Assembly (NCBI RefSeq): GCF_042676385.1
Contig: NZ_JBHTHA010000023.1
Coordinates: 1-64,000, forward strand
Reading direction: 5' to 3'
Length of the DNA stretch: 64,000 nucleotides
Source: Paenibacillus_E sp042676385
Lineage (GTDB): Bacteria > Bacillota > Bacilli > Paenibacillales > NBRC-103111
A model generated the notes under the pieces. That model did not search any database. It was not told the DNA's origin and saw nothing but the letters and a program-made list of their open reading frames with translations. Below are positions 1-8,142 of the stretch, one piece after another; positions within the stretch are counted from its first letter, which is position 1; every line of letters begins with the position of its first letter. A program made the position numbers and the translations under genes.

Positions 1-61
1 ATCGACACGCGCTGGCAGCATAGCTTTTTTTCAACTGTCTACTTGACAGGGGTATGACCAT
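1..61 (-). CDS. Unknown protein, N-terminal fragment cut by window edge
   Basis: On the minus strand an ATG at 61 is preceded by AGGAG with 8 nt spacing, just downstream of the cimA stop. The frame stays open to the window edge (20 codons, starting MVIPLSSRQLKKSYAASACR). The good ribosome binding site and the position 33 nt after cimA suggest a co-transcribed gene. Too little is visible to assign a family. Confidence 0.45.
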   Translation of the reverse strand, partial: MVIPLSSRQLKKSYAASACR

Positions 62-94
62 ATGACCAACTCCTGCAGCTTTTTGATTTCTCGA

Positions 95-1714
95 TTAATG
101 ATTCACCAGACCGAGTCGTTCTTGTTGATCTTTGTTGGCCGGCTCTACGCGAGTTCTGCCGAGCAGAGCATATCGCAAGCTATCGACCAATGCGTACCAG
201 CTGGCTTCGATGATATTGCTCGATACCCCAAGCGTGTTCCACGAATTGTTGAAATCAGTCGTTTCCATTAATACCCGAACCTTACCTGCTGTCGCCCCTT
301 TTTCATCAAGAACACGCACCTTGTAATCGGAAAGGTGAACTTGTTGAATATCCGGATAATATTGAACCAACGCTTTGCGAAGGGCGTTATCCAACGCATT
401 GACCGGACCGTTGCCTTCTGCCGCGGTGTAAATGGTCTCGCCGTGCACTTTTACTTTGACAATGGCTTCGGAAACGACGGAATGATTGGCAGATTTCTCA
501 ACGAGCATTTTAAAAGATTCTAGTGTGAAGATCTCTTCGAGTCCTTCAAAAGCTTCCCGGAGCAGTAGCTCAAGGGATGCGTCCGCCCCTTCAAACTGAT
601 AGCCTTGATGTTCGAGATCCTTGATCTTCTCAATGATTTCTTTCGTTTTCTGATGCTCATTATTGAAATCAAGATTAAGTTCTTGCGCTTTGACCAGCAC
701 GTTGCTCTGTCCGGCAAGTTCCGATACAAGCACGCGTTGTTTGTTTCCTACAAGCTCAGGCGTGATGTGCTCATAAGTGCTTGCATCCTTTAAGATTGCC
801 GATACGTGAATACCGCCTTTGTGGGCAAAAGCCGCATTCCCGACATAGGGCTGGTTGACGGGCATATGCGTATTGGCAATTTCACTGATGTAACGGGAAA
901 CTTGTGTCAATGACCGAAGCTGCTCTTCTGTGATCACATCATATTTGAGCTTTAATTGCAGATTAGGGATAATCGAGCTCAGATTCGCGTTGCCACAACG
1001 TTCTCCGTAGCCGTTAATCGTACCTTGCACCTGCCCGGCGCCTGCTTGAACCGCTGCAAGACTGTTGGCTACACCCAGTTCACAGTCATTATGAGCGTGT
1101 ATACCTACCGGAGTGGATACGTGCTGTTTCACCGTTGTCACAATCGAGCTGATTTCGCTTGGCAAGGATCCGCCATTAGTATCACACAATACGATCCAAT
1201 CGGCACCGGCGTCTTGGGCTTTTTGAATCGTTTGCAGCGCGTATTCGGCGTTATTCTTATAACCGTCGAAGAAATGCTCTGCGTCATAAATAACTTCAAG
1301 TCCTTTGCTTTTCAAGTAGCGGACGGAGTCATAGATCATTGCCAAGTTTTCTTCGAGCGATGTTTGAATGGCGGTATGAACATGGAAATCCCAAGACTTT
1401 CCGAAAATTGTTGCGACTTGAGCGCCGGATTCTACTAGCCTGTTGAGATTGATGTCGTCTTCGGCTTTCGAATTTTTACGTCTTGTACTGCCGAATGCCG
1501 TAATCTTGGCGTTAGCGAACGACATGTCCCGAACGCGGTCGAAGAACTCGATGTCTTTGCTGTTGCTGCCCGGCCATCCGCCTTCAATATAATGAACCCC
1601 AAGCTCATCCAGCTTGCGGGCAATTTTGATTTTATCCTCGACGGATAAGCTGATGCCTTCTCCTTGCGTTCCGTCTCGTAACGTAGTATCGAAGATTTTG
1701 ACTGATGTTGGCAT
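95..1714 (-). CDS. cimA: (R)-citramalate synthase / isopropylmalate synthase family
   Basis: The product belongs to the DRE-TIM metallolyase family that condenses acetyl-CoA with a 2-oxo acid. The length (539 aa) and the N-terminal motif FDTTLRDGTQGEG match the CimA branch, which makes citramalate from pyruvate and acetyl-CoA for isoleucine synthesis. The barrel shows HAHNDCELGVANSL (metal-binding His pair) and GTINGYGERCGNANL. A C-terminal LeuA-type regulatory domain covers roughly residues 390-520, consistent with end-product inhibition. The start is ATG 1714 (MPTSV) behind GAAGGAGG; an upstream in-frame TTG at 1729 lies at the edge of that ribosome binding site and is unlikely. The alternative is another homocitrate/isopropylmalate synthase-like activity; no other leucine or isoleucine genes are visible here. 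Confidence 0.85.
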   Translation of the reverse strand: MPTSVKIFDTTLRDGTQGEGISLSVEDKIKIARKLDELGVHYIEGGWPGSNSKDIEFFDRVRDMSFANAKITAFGSTRRKNSKAEDDINLNRLVESGAQVATIFGKSWDFHVHTAIQTSLEENLAMIYDSVRYLKSKGLEVIYDAEHFFDGYKNNAEYALQTIQKAQDAGADWIVLCDTNGGSLPSEISSIVTTVKQHVSTPVGIHAHNDCELGVANSLAAVQAGAGQVQGTINGYGERCGNANLSSIIPNLQLKLKYDVITEEQLRSLTQVSRYISEIANTHMPVNQPYVGNAAFAHKGGIHVSAILKDASTYEHITPELVGNKQRVLVSELAGQSNVLVKAQELNLDFNNEHQKTKEIIEKIKDLEHQGYQFEGADASLELLLREAFEGLEEIFTLESFKMLVEKSANHSVVSEAIVKVKVHGETIYTAAEGNGPVNALDNALRKALVQYYPDIQQVHLSDYKVRVLDEKGATAGKVRVLMETTDFNNSWNTLGVSSNIIEASWYALVDSLRYALLGRTRVEPANKDQQERLGLVNH

Positions 1715-1934
1715 GGGTTCCTCCTTCAAAAGCTAGCAGACTGACTAAGTGTGTGTAAAATGGGAGTGAGTTCGCTTGCTTTAAAGCGTTAATGTATAAT
1801 TTATAATTATAACATAATTCTATTTGTAAGGACATCATATCGCAAAAATACGTTTGCTTGGAAGCACATTTTTTTGTATGCTGAAGTTGACTTTTGCTGA
1901 TAACGGCTATATTTTGGGGAGGTGTCTATGGAGG

Positions 1935-3227
1935 ATGTCCGTTCATCATCATTATCCCAAACAAGGAAGAGTCATCCTTCATATCGATATGAACGCTTTT
2001 TATTGCTCCGTGCATGAAGCGGTTGAGCCTCATTTATATAAAGGGAAGCCGATCGCGGTAGCTGGAAGTGTGGAGCTTCGCAAAGGAATTATCGTAACTT
2101 CTTCCTACGCGGCGCGTCGTATCGGCATCAAGACGGGTATGCAGGTACGGCAAGCGTTAAAATTATGTCCGGATTTGATCCTCATTCGGCCTGATTTCGA
2201 TTTATATAGAGATTTCTCGCGAAGATTTATGCAAATTGCTTATAGTTTTTCCCCGTTAGTAGAATCCATGTCGATCGATGAGTGCTTTGTAGATATTACA
2301 GGCTCCAAACAATTTGGCACCCCTATGGAGATCGCAACCCTCATTCAAAAAAAAATTATGAATGAATTAAAGCTTCCATGTTCCATAGGCGTAGCGCCAA
2401 ATAAACTGCTTGCCAAAATGGGCTCGGACATGAAAAAGCCAAATGGCATTTCGGTGATGCGACTGCGCGATGTTCCGAACCTATTATGGGATAAGCCTTG
2501 CCACTATCTTTTCGGGATTGGAAAAAAGACGGCGGACAAATTGACGAAGCTAGGCATTCATACGCTAGGACAACTGGCGAAAGCGGATGAGATGAAGCTG
2601 ATTACTCATTTTGGCGTACTGGGGACTCACCTGAAACAGTCTGCAAACGGTATAGATCATTCACTGGTGAATCCGGAGCAGGAACAGAGCAAATCCATCG
2701 GGCATACAACAACATTGCCGAATGATCTGACAGACAGGAAGGAAGTCTATCGCGTTTTCTTGAATTTGGCGGACCAAGTTGCAAGAAGACTTCGCAAACA
2801 AAAATTAATGTCTTCGACGGTGCAAATTACGATCCGTGATCCGGAAATGCGCACCATTACGAGATCGGTTACCTTGCAAACGCCAACGGAGCATCTGGAC
2901 GACATCTATAAAACATCATGTCAGTTGTACGACCACCACTGGGAAGAAGGGAATCCGATTCGGCTGCTAGGCATCACTTTGCAAAATTTAACGGCCAAGG
3001 AAGAAACCGCGATCCAATTGGATTTGTTCGATTATGAAAAACAGCCGCGCAAAGATCAACTGAACCGGATTATGGATCAGCTTCGGGATAAATTCGGCGA
3101 GAATGCCATTCTGACTGCAGGCATGATGGGTGACGATCCATCTACCTTAATTAGGAACCATAAAGCAAGAGGCACTTCCTTACAGATGGATCATTTGAAA
3201 AATAGACCGCTGCATCAGGAAGATTAG
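1935..3227 (+). CDS. dinB: DNA polymerase IV (Y-family translesion polymerase)
   Basis: Y-family polymerase of about 430 aa that copies past damaged bases. Palm motifs are visible: HIDMNAFYCSVHE near the N-terminus with the first catalytic Asp, SYAARRIGIKTGM, and SMSIDECFVD with the Asp-Glu catalytic pair. A helix-hairpin-helix region (FGIGKKTADKLTKLGI) and the little-finger domain follow. The start is not clean: in-frame ATG 1935 has GGAGG immediately before it and a second GGGGAGG 12 nt upstream, while a better spaced ATG at 1928 is out of frame. The only earlier in-frame start is a TTG at 1854 with no good site. mobB follows after 12 nt, so the two are probably co-transcribed. I see no obvious LexA box. 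Confidence 0.9.
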   Translation: MSVHHHYPKQGRVILHIDMNAFYCSVHEAVEPHLYKGKPIAVAGSVELRKGIIVTSSYAARRIGIKTGMQVRQALKLCPDLILIRPDFDLYRDFSRRFMQIAYSFSPLVESMSIDECFVDITGSKQFGTPMEIATLIQKKIMNELKLPCSIGVAPNKLLAKMGSDMKKPNGISVMRLRDVPNLLWDKPCHYLFGIGKKTADKLTKLGIHTLGQLAKADEMKLITHFGVLGTHLKQSANGIDHSLVNPEQEQSKSIGHTTTLPNDLTDRKEVYRVFLNLADQVARRLRKQKLMSSTVQITIRDPEMRTITRSVTLQTPTEHLDDIYKTSCQLYDHHWEEGNPIRLLGITLQNLTAKEETAIQLDLFDYEKQPRKDQLNRIMDQLRDKFGENAILTAGMMGDDPSTLIRNHKARGTSLQMDHLKNRPLHQED

Positions 3228-3239
3228 AGGTGAAGAGAA

Positions 3240-3737
3240 ATGGCGCATCATATTGGATTTGCCGGCTATTCCAATAGTGGTAAGACCACTTTGATTGCTA
3301 AGGTGGTTATTGAATTTCAGCGCAGAGGCTACAGGGTTGCCGTAATGAAACATGATGCTCATGGACATTATAAAGAAGCGGCAGGAGCGGACTCAACGAC
3401 CTTCGTTCAAGCTGGCGCAGATGCCGTTGTGACGATATCTCCCGAAGCGGTTCGGGTTTATGAGAGAAAAGAAATGCCTCTTCTTCAAGAGCAGTTGCTT
3501 GCGTTCGCTGATTATGATTTTGTCTTTATTGAAGGATTCAAGAAGGAAAAGCATCCCAAGATCGCTGTCTTTCGTACCATAGAACAAAGTGAAATTATAC
3601 AAGTGCTTGATCCGCCGCCGCTTGCCATTGTCACTGATTTGGAGTTTGCTGCAGCAGGCATTCCTACGTTTCATTTGGATGATGTCGAGGCTGTCAGCCG
3701 CTATATCGAAAGCTATTTTAAGACTCATCAATATTAA
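3240..3737 (+). CDS. mobB: Molybdopterin-guanine dinucleotide biosynthesis protein B
   Basis: A 165-aa GTP-binding protein of the MobB family, which assists MobA in attaching GMP to molybdopterin. The N-terminus HHIGFAGYSNSGKTTLIAK contains the P-loop (GYSNSGKTT), and VAVMKHDAHGHY and FVFIEGFKKEKHPKI are family-typical segments. Full length for the family. The ATG is preceded by GAGGTGA and lies 12 nt after dinB. No other molybdenum cofactor gene is in the window, so the dinB-mobB pairing is probably positional rather than functional. Confidence 0.88.
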   Translation: MAHHIGFAGYSNSGKTTLIAKVVIEFQRRGYRVAVMKHDAHGHYKEAAGADSTTFVQAGADAVVTISPEAVRVYERKEMPLLQEQLLAFADYDFVFIEGFKKEKHPKIAVFRTIEQSEIIQVLDPPPLAIVTDLEFAAAGIPTFHLDDVEAVSRYIESYFKTHQY

Positions 3738-3740
3738 GGT

Positions 3741-3769
3741 TTGAACTTTATAAGCTTTTATATTATATT
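3741..3769 (+). promoter_or_regulatory. Sigma-A promoter for ferredoxin gene
   Basis: TTGAAC (3741-3746), a 17-bp spacer and TATATT (3764-3769). It lies immediately after the mobB stop and about 35 nt upstream of the ferredoxin start. Confidence 0.7.
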
Positions 3770-3802
3770 TTACATTGAGGATATCTTGAGGAGGAGTACA
3801 GA

Positions 3803-4036
3803 ATGGCAAAGTATACGTTTGTTGATAAAGAAACCTGCATCGCTTGCGGCGCATGCGGTGCGACTGCGCCTGACATCTACGATTACGACGATGAGGGTCT
3901 GGCTGAAGTTATTTTCGACGGAGATAACAACAGAGGGGTAACAGAAATCCCTGAAGATCTTTTCGATGATCTGCAAGATGCACAAGATGGTTGCCCAACA
4001 GATTCCATCAAAGTAGCAGATTCACCTTTCAACTAA
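3803..4036 (+). CDS. fer: 4Fe-4S ferredoxin, Bacillus Fer type
   Basis: A 77-aa acidic electron carrier. Near the N-terminus it has Cys-X2-Cys-X2-Cys (CIACGACG) and near the C-terminus a single Cys-Pro (GCPTDSI), the four ligands of one [4Fe-4S] cluster as in Bacillus-type monocluster ferredoxins. The start ATG follows GAGGAG with 7-8 nt spacing. It has its own promoter and terminator and so is probably monocistronic. The redox partner is not visible here; cytochrome P450s or reductases are typical partners in related species. Confidence 0.92.
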   Translation: MAKYTFVDKETCIACGACGATAPDIYDYDDEGLAEVIFDGDNNRGVTEIPEDLFDDLQDAQDGCPTDSIKVADSPFN

Positions 4037-4077
4037 ATTTAACTAGACATGGATTTTGTGAAATTCACAAAATGTCG

Positions 4078-4117
4078 AAAGAGCTCGATTCCTATCCAGG
4101 AATTGGGCTCTTTTTTT
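4078..4117 (+). terminator. Rho-independent terminator after ferredoxin
   Basis: A 16-bp stem (4078-4093 with 4098-4113, two wobble positions), a four-base loop and seven T (4111-4117). A second short inverted repeat, TTTGTG/CACAAA, lies just upstream at 4055-4071. Confidence 0.9.
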
Positions 4118-4148
4118 GATACATTTTGTATAAAATCGTAACAATTCA

Positions 4149-4177
4149 TTGCCATTTTGTACGCACCATCTTACAAT
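4149..4177 (+). promoter_or_regulatory. Sigma-A promoter for the cyclase operon
   Basis: TTGCCA (4149-4154), a 17-bp spacer and TACAAT (4172-4177), about 30 nt upstream of the cyclase start. Confidence 0.75.
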
Positions 4178-4206
4178 GAAAACTAGTAATTATTGGGGAG
4201 GGACTT

Positions 4207-6054
4207 ATGGGCAAAAAGAATTGGTTGCAAACTCTGGCCGCGGGAATTGTCTTGCTGTTGCTTTCGACATATTTCTACACGGTCAACTCGAGCGGATTAT
4301 TTTATTTTCTGGAGAACCCGCTGCAAGACATCATGCGGAAAGCCAAATCGATCGATGAGCGACAGCCGGAGGATCGAATTAAAATTGTAAAAATTGATGA
4401 AAAATCGTTAAAAGCCATAGGCAAATTTCCATGGGACCGAACCAATTACGCGCAAATCATTGAAAAATTGGAGCAGTCTGGTGCAGCTGCTATCGGTTTA
4501 GACGTAGTCTTGGCTGAACCTTCGAAAAACCCCGCCGACGATAAAGCATTGGCTGATGTTTTGGCCAAATACCATAACGTCATCCTGCCCGTCCAAATTA
4601 ATTATCCCTCCAAACAACAGCAAGCAGGCGATTTAGTCCCCGAGAAAATTGACTATCCATCTACAACGCTAACAACGAATAAAGAACAAATGGCCCATAT
4701 CAATGTGCTTGTCGATAAAGATGGTAAAGCTCGCAAACTTCCTGTCGGGCTGCCGGATGAGAAAAATCAATACATACCAGCATTCAGCGTTGCGCTTGCA
4801 AATTTAGTTTTGGATGAAAAAGAAAAAGTAAGGCGGGACGCTGCTACCGGTCAATGGAAACGCGGGAACATCGTCATGCCTACGAATGAAAGAAATCAAG
4901 TTACTACGGAATTCTTTACAATGCCGCGACAGAAAGTAGATGCGGATACGGGATATGAGACCCTTTCGTTCATCGATGTGCTAAATAGCAAAAATCCTTT
5001 GCCGCTAGAAGGAGCTATCATATTAGTAGGCCCTTTTGTCACAGCCATGCAGGACGAATACCCGACTCCAATCAGCTCCGTCAAAATGTTTGGAATCGAG
5101 ATTCATGCCAACATGATCCAGACGCTGCTGGAGAGCAAATTTTATAAAGATTCAAGCAAGCCTGTCGGTGTCGGGATTATTATTTTGTTATCTTTGCTAG
5201 CCATAGTTTTATTTGAGAGATTTAAAGGAAGATCCGCTTTATTCATTTTCATAGGCCTATTCATTATATATGATCTGATTTGGTTGATAAGCTATACGGT
5301 CGGCTCCATTTTCATACCAATCGTATATCCGCAGTTCGCACTTATTGCTATTTATATTTGGTCGTTAATCAGCCATTATTTGCAAGAACGCAAAGAGCGC
5401 AATCGTGTAACAGGAATCTTTGGAAGATTCGTATCGAAGTCGGTCGTGGACGAACTGCTGCAATCCGGAGAGGATGTAAAGCTTGGCGGGAGTCGCAAGG
5501 ATATTTCACTTATATTCGTTGATATACGTGGATTTACGCCGATGTCAGAGCGGCTTGAACCCGAGCAAGTAATTCAAGTTTTGAATGAGTATTTGGACGT
5601 TTGTACCAAAGCAATTTTCAAATTCAATGGTACGCTGGATAAGTTTATTGGCGATGGCGTCATGGCTATGTTCGGGGCGCCAATCGAATATGACAATCAC
5701 CCAGAAATGGCTGTCCGTGCGGCGATTGAAATGAAATCACAGGCTGACATCCTGGAGCAGAAGCTAATAGAAAAGTACGGGATTGGCGTCAAATTCGGAC
5801 TTGGTATTAACAGCGGCCCGGCAGTTGTGGGCAATATTGGTTCCGAGGACTTGAGGCTTGATTATACGGCAATTGGCGATACCGTTAATTTGTCCGCGAG
5901 GCTGGAGTCGAATGCCAAACCGGGCCAAATTTTGATCAGCGAGCTCACTTATGCGAGAGTCAAAGACCTTTTCCGTATTGAACCAGTCGGCGAAATAAAG
6001 GTTAAAGGGAAAGAAAAGCCCGTCATGGTGTATGAAGTTATCGGGAATTTATAA
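4207..6054 (+). CDS. CHASE2-domain class III adenylate cyclase
   Basis: A 615-aa membrane receptor cyclase. An N-terminal TM helix (about residues 9-28) is followed by an extracytoplasmic CHASE2 sensor domain (about 40-310), several TM helices (about 320-395) and a C-terminal class III cyclase domain (about 415-612). Catalytic residues are in place: metal-binding Asp439 (FVDIRGFT) and Asp483 (IGDGVMAMFG), purine-selecting Lys479 with a Thr at the partner position (DYTAIGDTVNLSARLE), and transition-state residues Asn561 and Arg565. The Lys/Thr pair suggests ATP as substrate, giving cAMP. The start has GGGGAGGG upstream. The next gene, a secreted FecR-domain protein, begins 16 nt after the stop, so an operon is likely. 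Which extracellular signal CHASE2 reads is unknown. Confidence 0.9.
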   Translation: MGKKNWLQTLAAGIVLLLLSTYFYTVNSSGLFYFLENPLQDIMRKAKSIDERQPEDRIKIVKIDEKSLKAIGKFPWDRTNYAQIIEKLEQSGAAAIGLDVVLAEPSKNPADDKALADVLAKYHNVILPVQINYPSKQQQAGDLVPEKIDYPSTTLTTNKEQMAHINVLVDKDGKARKLPVGLPDEKNQYIPAFSVALANLVLDEKEKVRRDAATGQWKRGNIVMPTNERNQVTTEFFTMPRQKVDADTGYETLSFIDVLNSKNPLPLEGAIILVGPFVTAMQDEYPTPISSVKMFGIEIHANMIQTLLESKFYKDSSKPVGVGIIILLSLLAIVLFERFKGRSALFIFIGLFIIYDLIWLISYTVGSIFIPIVYPQFALIAIYIWSLISHYLQERKERNRVTGIFGRFVSKSVVDELLQSGEDVKLGGSRKDISLIFVDIRGFTPMSERLEPEQVIQVLNEYLDVCTKAIFKFNGTLDKFIGDGVMAMFGAPIEYDNHPEMAVRAAIEMKSQADILEQKLIEKYGIGVKFGLGINSGPAVVGNIGSEDLRLDYTAIGDTVNLSARLESNAKPGQILISELTYARVKDLFRIEPVGEIKVKGKEKPVMVYEVIGNL

Positions 6055-6070
6055 CAGAGGAGGAAGCCGT

Positions 6071-8131
6071 ATGCAATTCTCAAAGAAATCATTCTTTTCT
6101 TTATTTGTATGCTTTTGTATGTTGTTCAGTTTGTTATCTACCTTACTTGCTAAGCCCGTCGATGCAAAAACTGTCCGTGTTGCAGTGATCGCTTCTCTTA
6201 GCGGCGACGTTACAGTTAAGAAGGGTGGAGGCTCTAAAACTTATGACGCTTATGAGAACATGAGTTTAAATCAAGGCGACACGCTTTATACGGGGGCAGA
6301 TTCATCGGTCACGCTGAATCTGAGTAATGGTGATTCTGATGTCACATTAGGTGACAATGCAGAATTGAACGTTTCCGATCTGAACTCGTCAAATGGCAGC
6401 AAAAAATCGAAGTTAAAAATTTGGGCCGGATCGATGTGGGTCAAGGTCAAATCATTAGCCGGTACGAATGATGAATTTGAAGTGGAAACGCCTACGGCAG
6501 TTATGGGGGTTCGCGGAACTCAATTCTTCGTCGGTGTAGATCCGCATACCGGGAAAATCAAAATGGCGGTAGGTGCGGGACGGGTCTCCGCAACAACAGT
6601 TACCGCAGACGAAGATAGCTTGCAAACGGCGAAAATTACATATCTTTACCCGACACAACAAATTTCATTGGATTCGCGGGATGAAGTCAATGATCCATCT
6701 TTAAAAGTAAGTTTTATTGATCTGGAAGGTTTTATACAAGATGCTTCACCTGAAATTATTAAAGCGATTATTGAAAACAAAGCACAAATCGATAAAGAAA
6801 ATGATGAATTTATCGCGCAGAAAAAGAAAGAACTGGAAAATGGCGGAGGCAACGCGGAGCAAACTGATTTTACCGTCAAGGATCAAGCTGCCCTAGATAA
6901 GGTTAAGCAAAACTTGGATAACCTTGTTGGTAATATTGCCAAAAAAGCCGTAGCGGATAATAAAATTAGCAAATCTGATATGGATAAGTTGATTGAAAAG
7001 GCAAATGAAAAGATTTCTGATCCCGCCAAGAAGTTAGATCTCGATAAGGTTAAGGAATTAGATCAAACAGCCGGCGTTGATCCTGATAAGGAGAAAAAGA
7101 AGCAAGAAGAACTTAAAAAACTCGAAGCGGAAAAAGTAAAAAAACAACAAGAGGAAGCTTTGAAATTGGCTGAGATTAAGCAAAAGTTAGATTCGATTCT
7201 TAAAGCTGCGGAAGAGGCTAAGAAAAAAATCGAAGAAGCCAATAAACAAGCTGCTGCAGATGCGCAAGCGAAAGCAGAAAAAGCTCTGAAAAATGCTCAG
7301 GATAGTACAACGACCCCGGCGCCTTCAACTGGAAGCCCCGGTGGTGGGGATTCGACTAAAGACACAACTCCGCCTGTAATTAACAGTGTTGATCATGTCT
7401 ATGAAAACCAAACTTTTATTTCAGGAAAAACAGAGGCTCGAGCTAAAGTCACTATAAAAAGGGATGGAGCTAAAATTGCCGAGGGTGCCGTTTCAGATGA
7501 CGGTAATTTTAAAGTCAGCCTTTTGACAGATGTTGCTCCGTTAACAAAAGGTCAAACTTTATTCGTTACAGCAACGGATGCCGCAGGCAATACGAGTGAG
7601 GCAAAAACAATAACAGTAGAAAGCATTCCCATAGAGTTGCCTTCTGTGAACCTTGTTACTCTTAAAGAACCTGGCTCCGATCAATTCTCAGTCGGAATTA
7701 ATTTAAAAGATTTTAAGGGTTCTAATGAAATATACGCTGTTGAAGTCCACCTACTTTATTCAGGTGATGTCAGAGCTTTAACAACCACGGAAACATCGAA
7801 TGAAGTAGTAACTTCTCACTCTGATGACTTATCGAATAACGTTTTCGATATAAGTTCAGATACCAACCTTGCCGCTGAAACTGCTATAGTGCATCGAGGT
7901 ACAGATGATACACAAAATGAACTTGTATATGCAATAACAGGGTTTGGTTCGGCTAAGGATATTGAAGTGGTCGGAGAAAAAGAATTAGTTCGTTTGCCAT
8001 TTAAACTAGGAGCATCTGGAAGTGGCAGGATTACTCTTCCGACTGAAAGTATTATCATCATTAAAAAGGATTTAACTGGAGTTCAATATCAACTCAATGC
8101 TAGTCCAATTATTTTCGGTACAAAAAACTAA
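6071..8131 (+). CDS. Secreted FecR-domain protein with Ig-like and cohesin-like domains
   Basis: About 686 aa. A signal peptide (MQFSKKSFFSLFVCFCMLFS onward) is followed by a FecR domain (about residues 35-180; segments WAGSMWVKVKSLAG and VETPTAVMGVRGTQF). Next come a long Lys/Glu/Ala-rich coiled coil (about 220-420), a Ser/Thr/Pro/Gly linker, a bacterial Ig-like domain (about 435-520; DTTPPVINS, ATDAAGNTSEAKT) and a C-terminal domain resembling a cohesin fold (about 530-680; SVGINLKDFKG, VRLPFKLGASG). The start is ATG 6071 behind GAGGAGGA. It lies between the CHASE2 cyclase and the stalk protein with short gaps, so it is probably exported and linked to the same envelope process. The cohesin-like call rests on pattern only and is less certain than FecR. 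Confidence 0.8.
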   Translation: MQFSKKSFFSLFVCFCMLFSLLSTLLAKPVDAKTVRVAVIASLSGDVTVKKGGGSKTYDAYENMSLNQGDTLYTGADSSVTLNLSNGDSDVTLGDNAELNVSDLNSSNGSKKSKLKIWAGSMWVKVKSLAGTNDEFEVETPTAVMGVRGTQFFVGVDPHTGKIKMAVGAGRVSATTVTADEDSLQTAKITYLYPTQQISLDSRDEVNDPSLKVSFIDLEGFIQDASPEIIKAIIENKAQIDKENDEFIAQKKKELENGGGNAEQTDFTVKDQAALDKVKQNLDNLVGNIAKKAVADNKISKSDMDKLIEKANEKISDPAKKLDLDKVKELDQTAGVDPDKEKKKQEELKKLEAEKVKKQQEEALKLAEIKQKLDSILKAAEEAKKKIEEANKQAAADAQAKAEKALKNAQDSTTTPAPSTGSPGGGDSTKDTTPPVINSVDHVYENQTFISGKTEARAKVTIKRDGAKIAEGAVSDDGNFKVSLLTDVAPLTKGQTLFVTATDAAGNTSEAKTITVESIPIELPSVNLVTLKEPGSDQFSVGINLKDFKGSNEIYAVEVHLLYSGDVRALTTTETSNEVVTSHSDDLSNNVFDISSDTNLAAETAIVHRGTDDTQNELVYAITGFGSAKDIEVVGEKELVRLPFKLGASGSGRITLPTESIIIIKKDLTGVQYQLNASPIIFGTKN

Positions 8132-8142
8132 AGGAGATCGCT

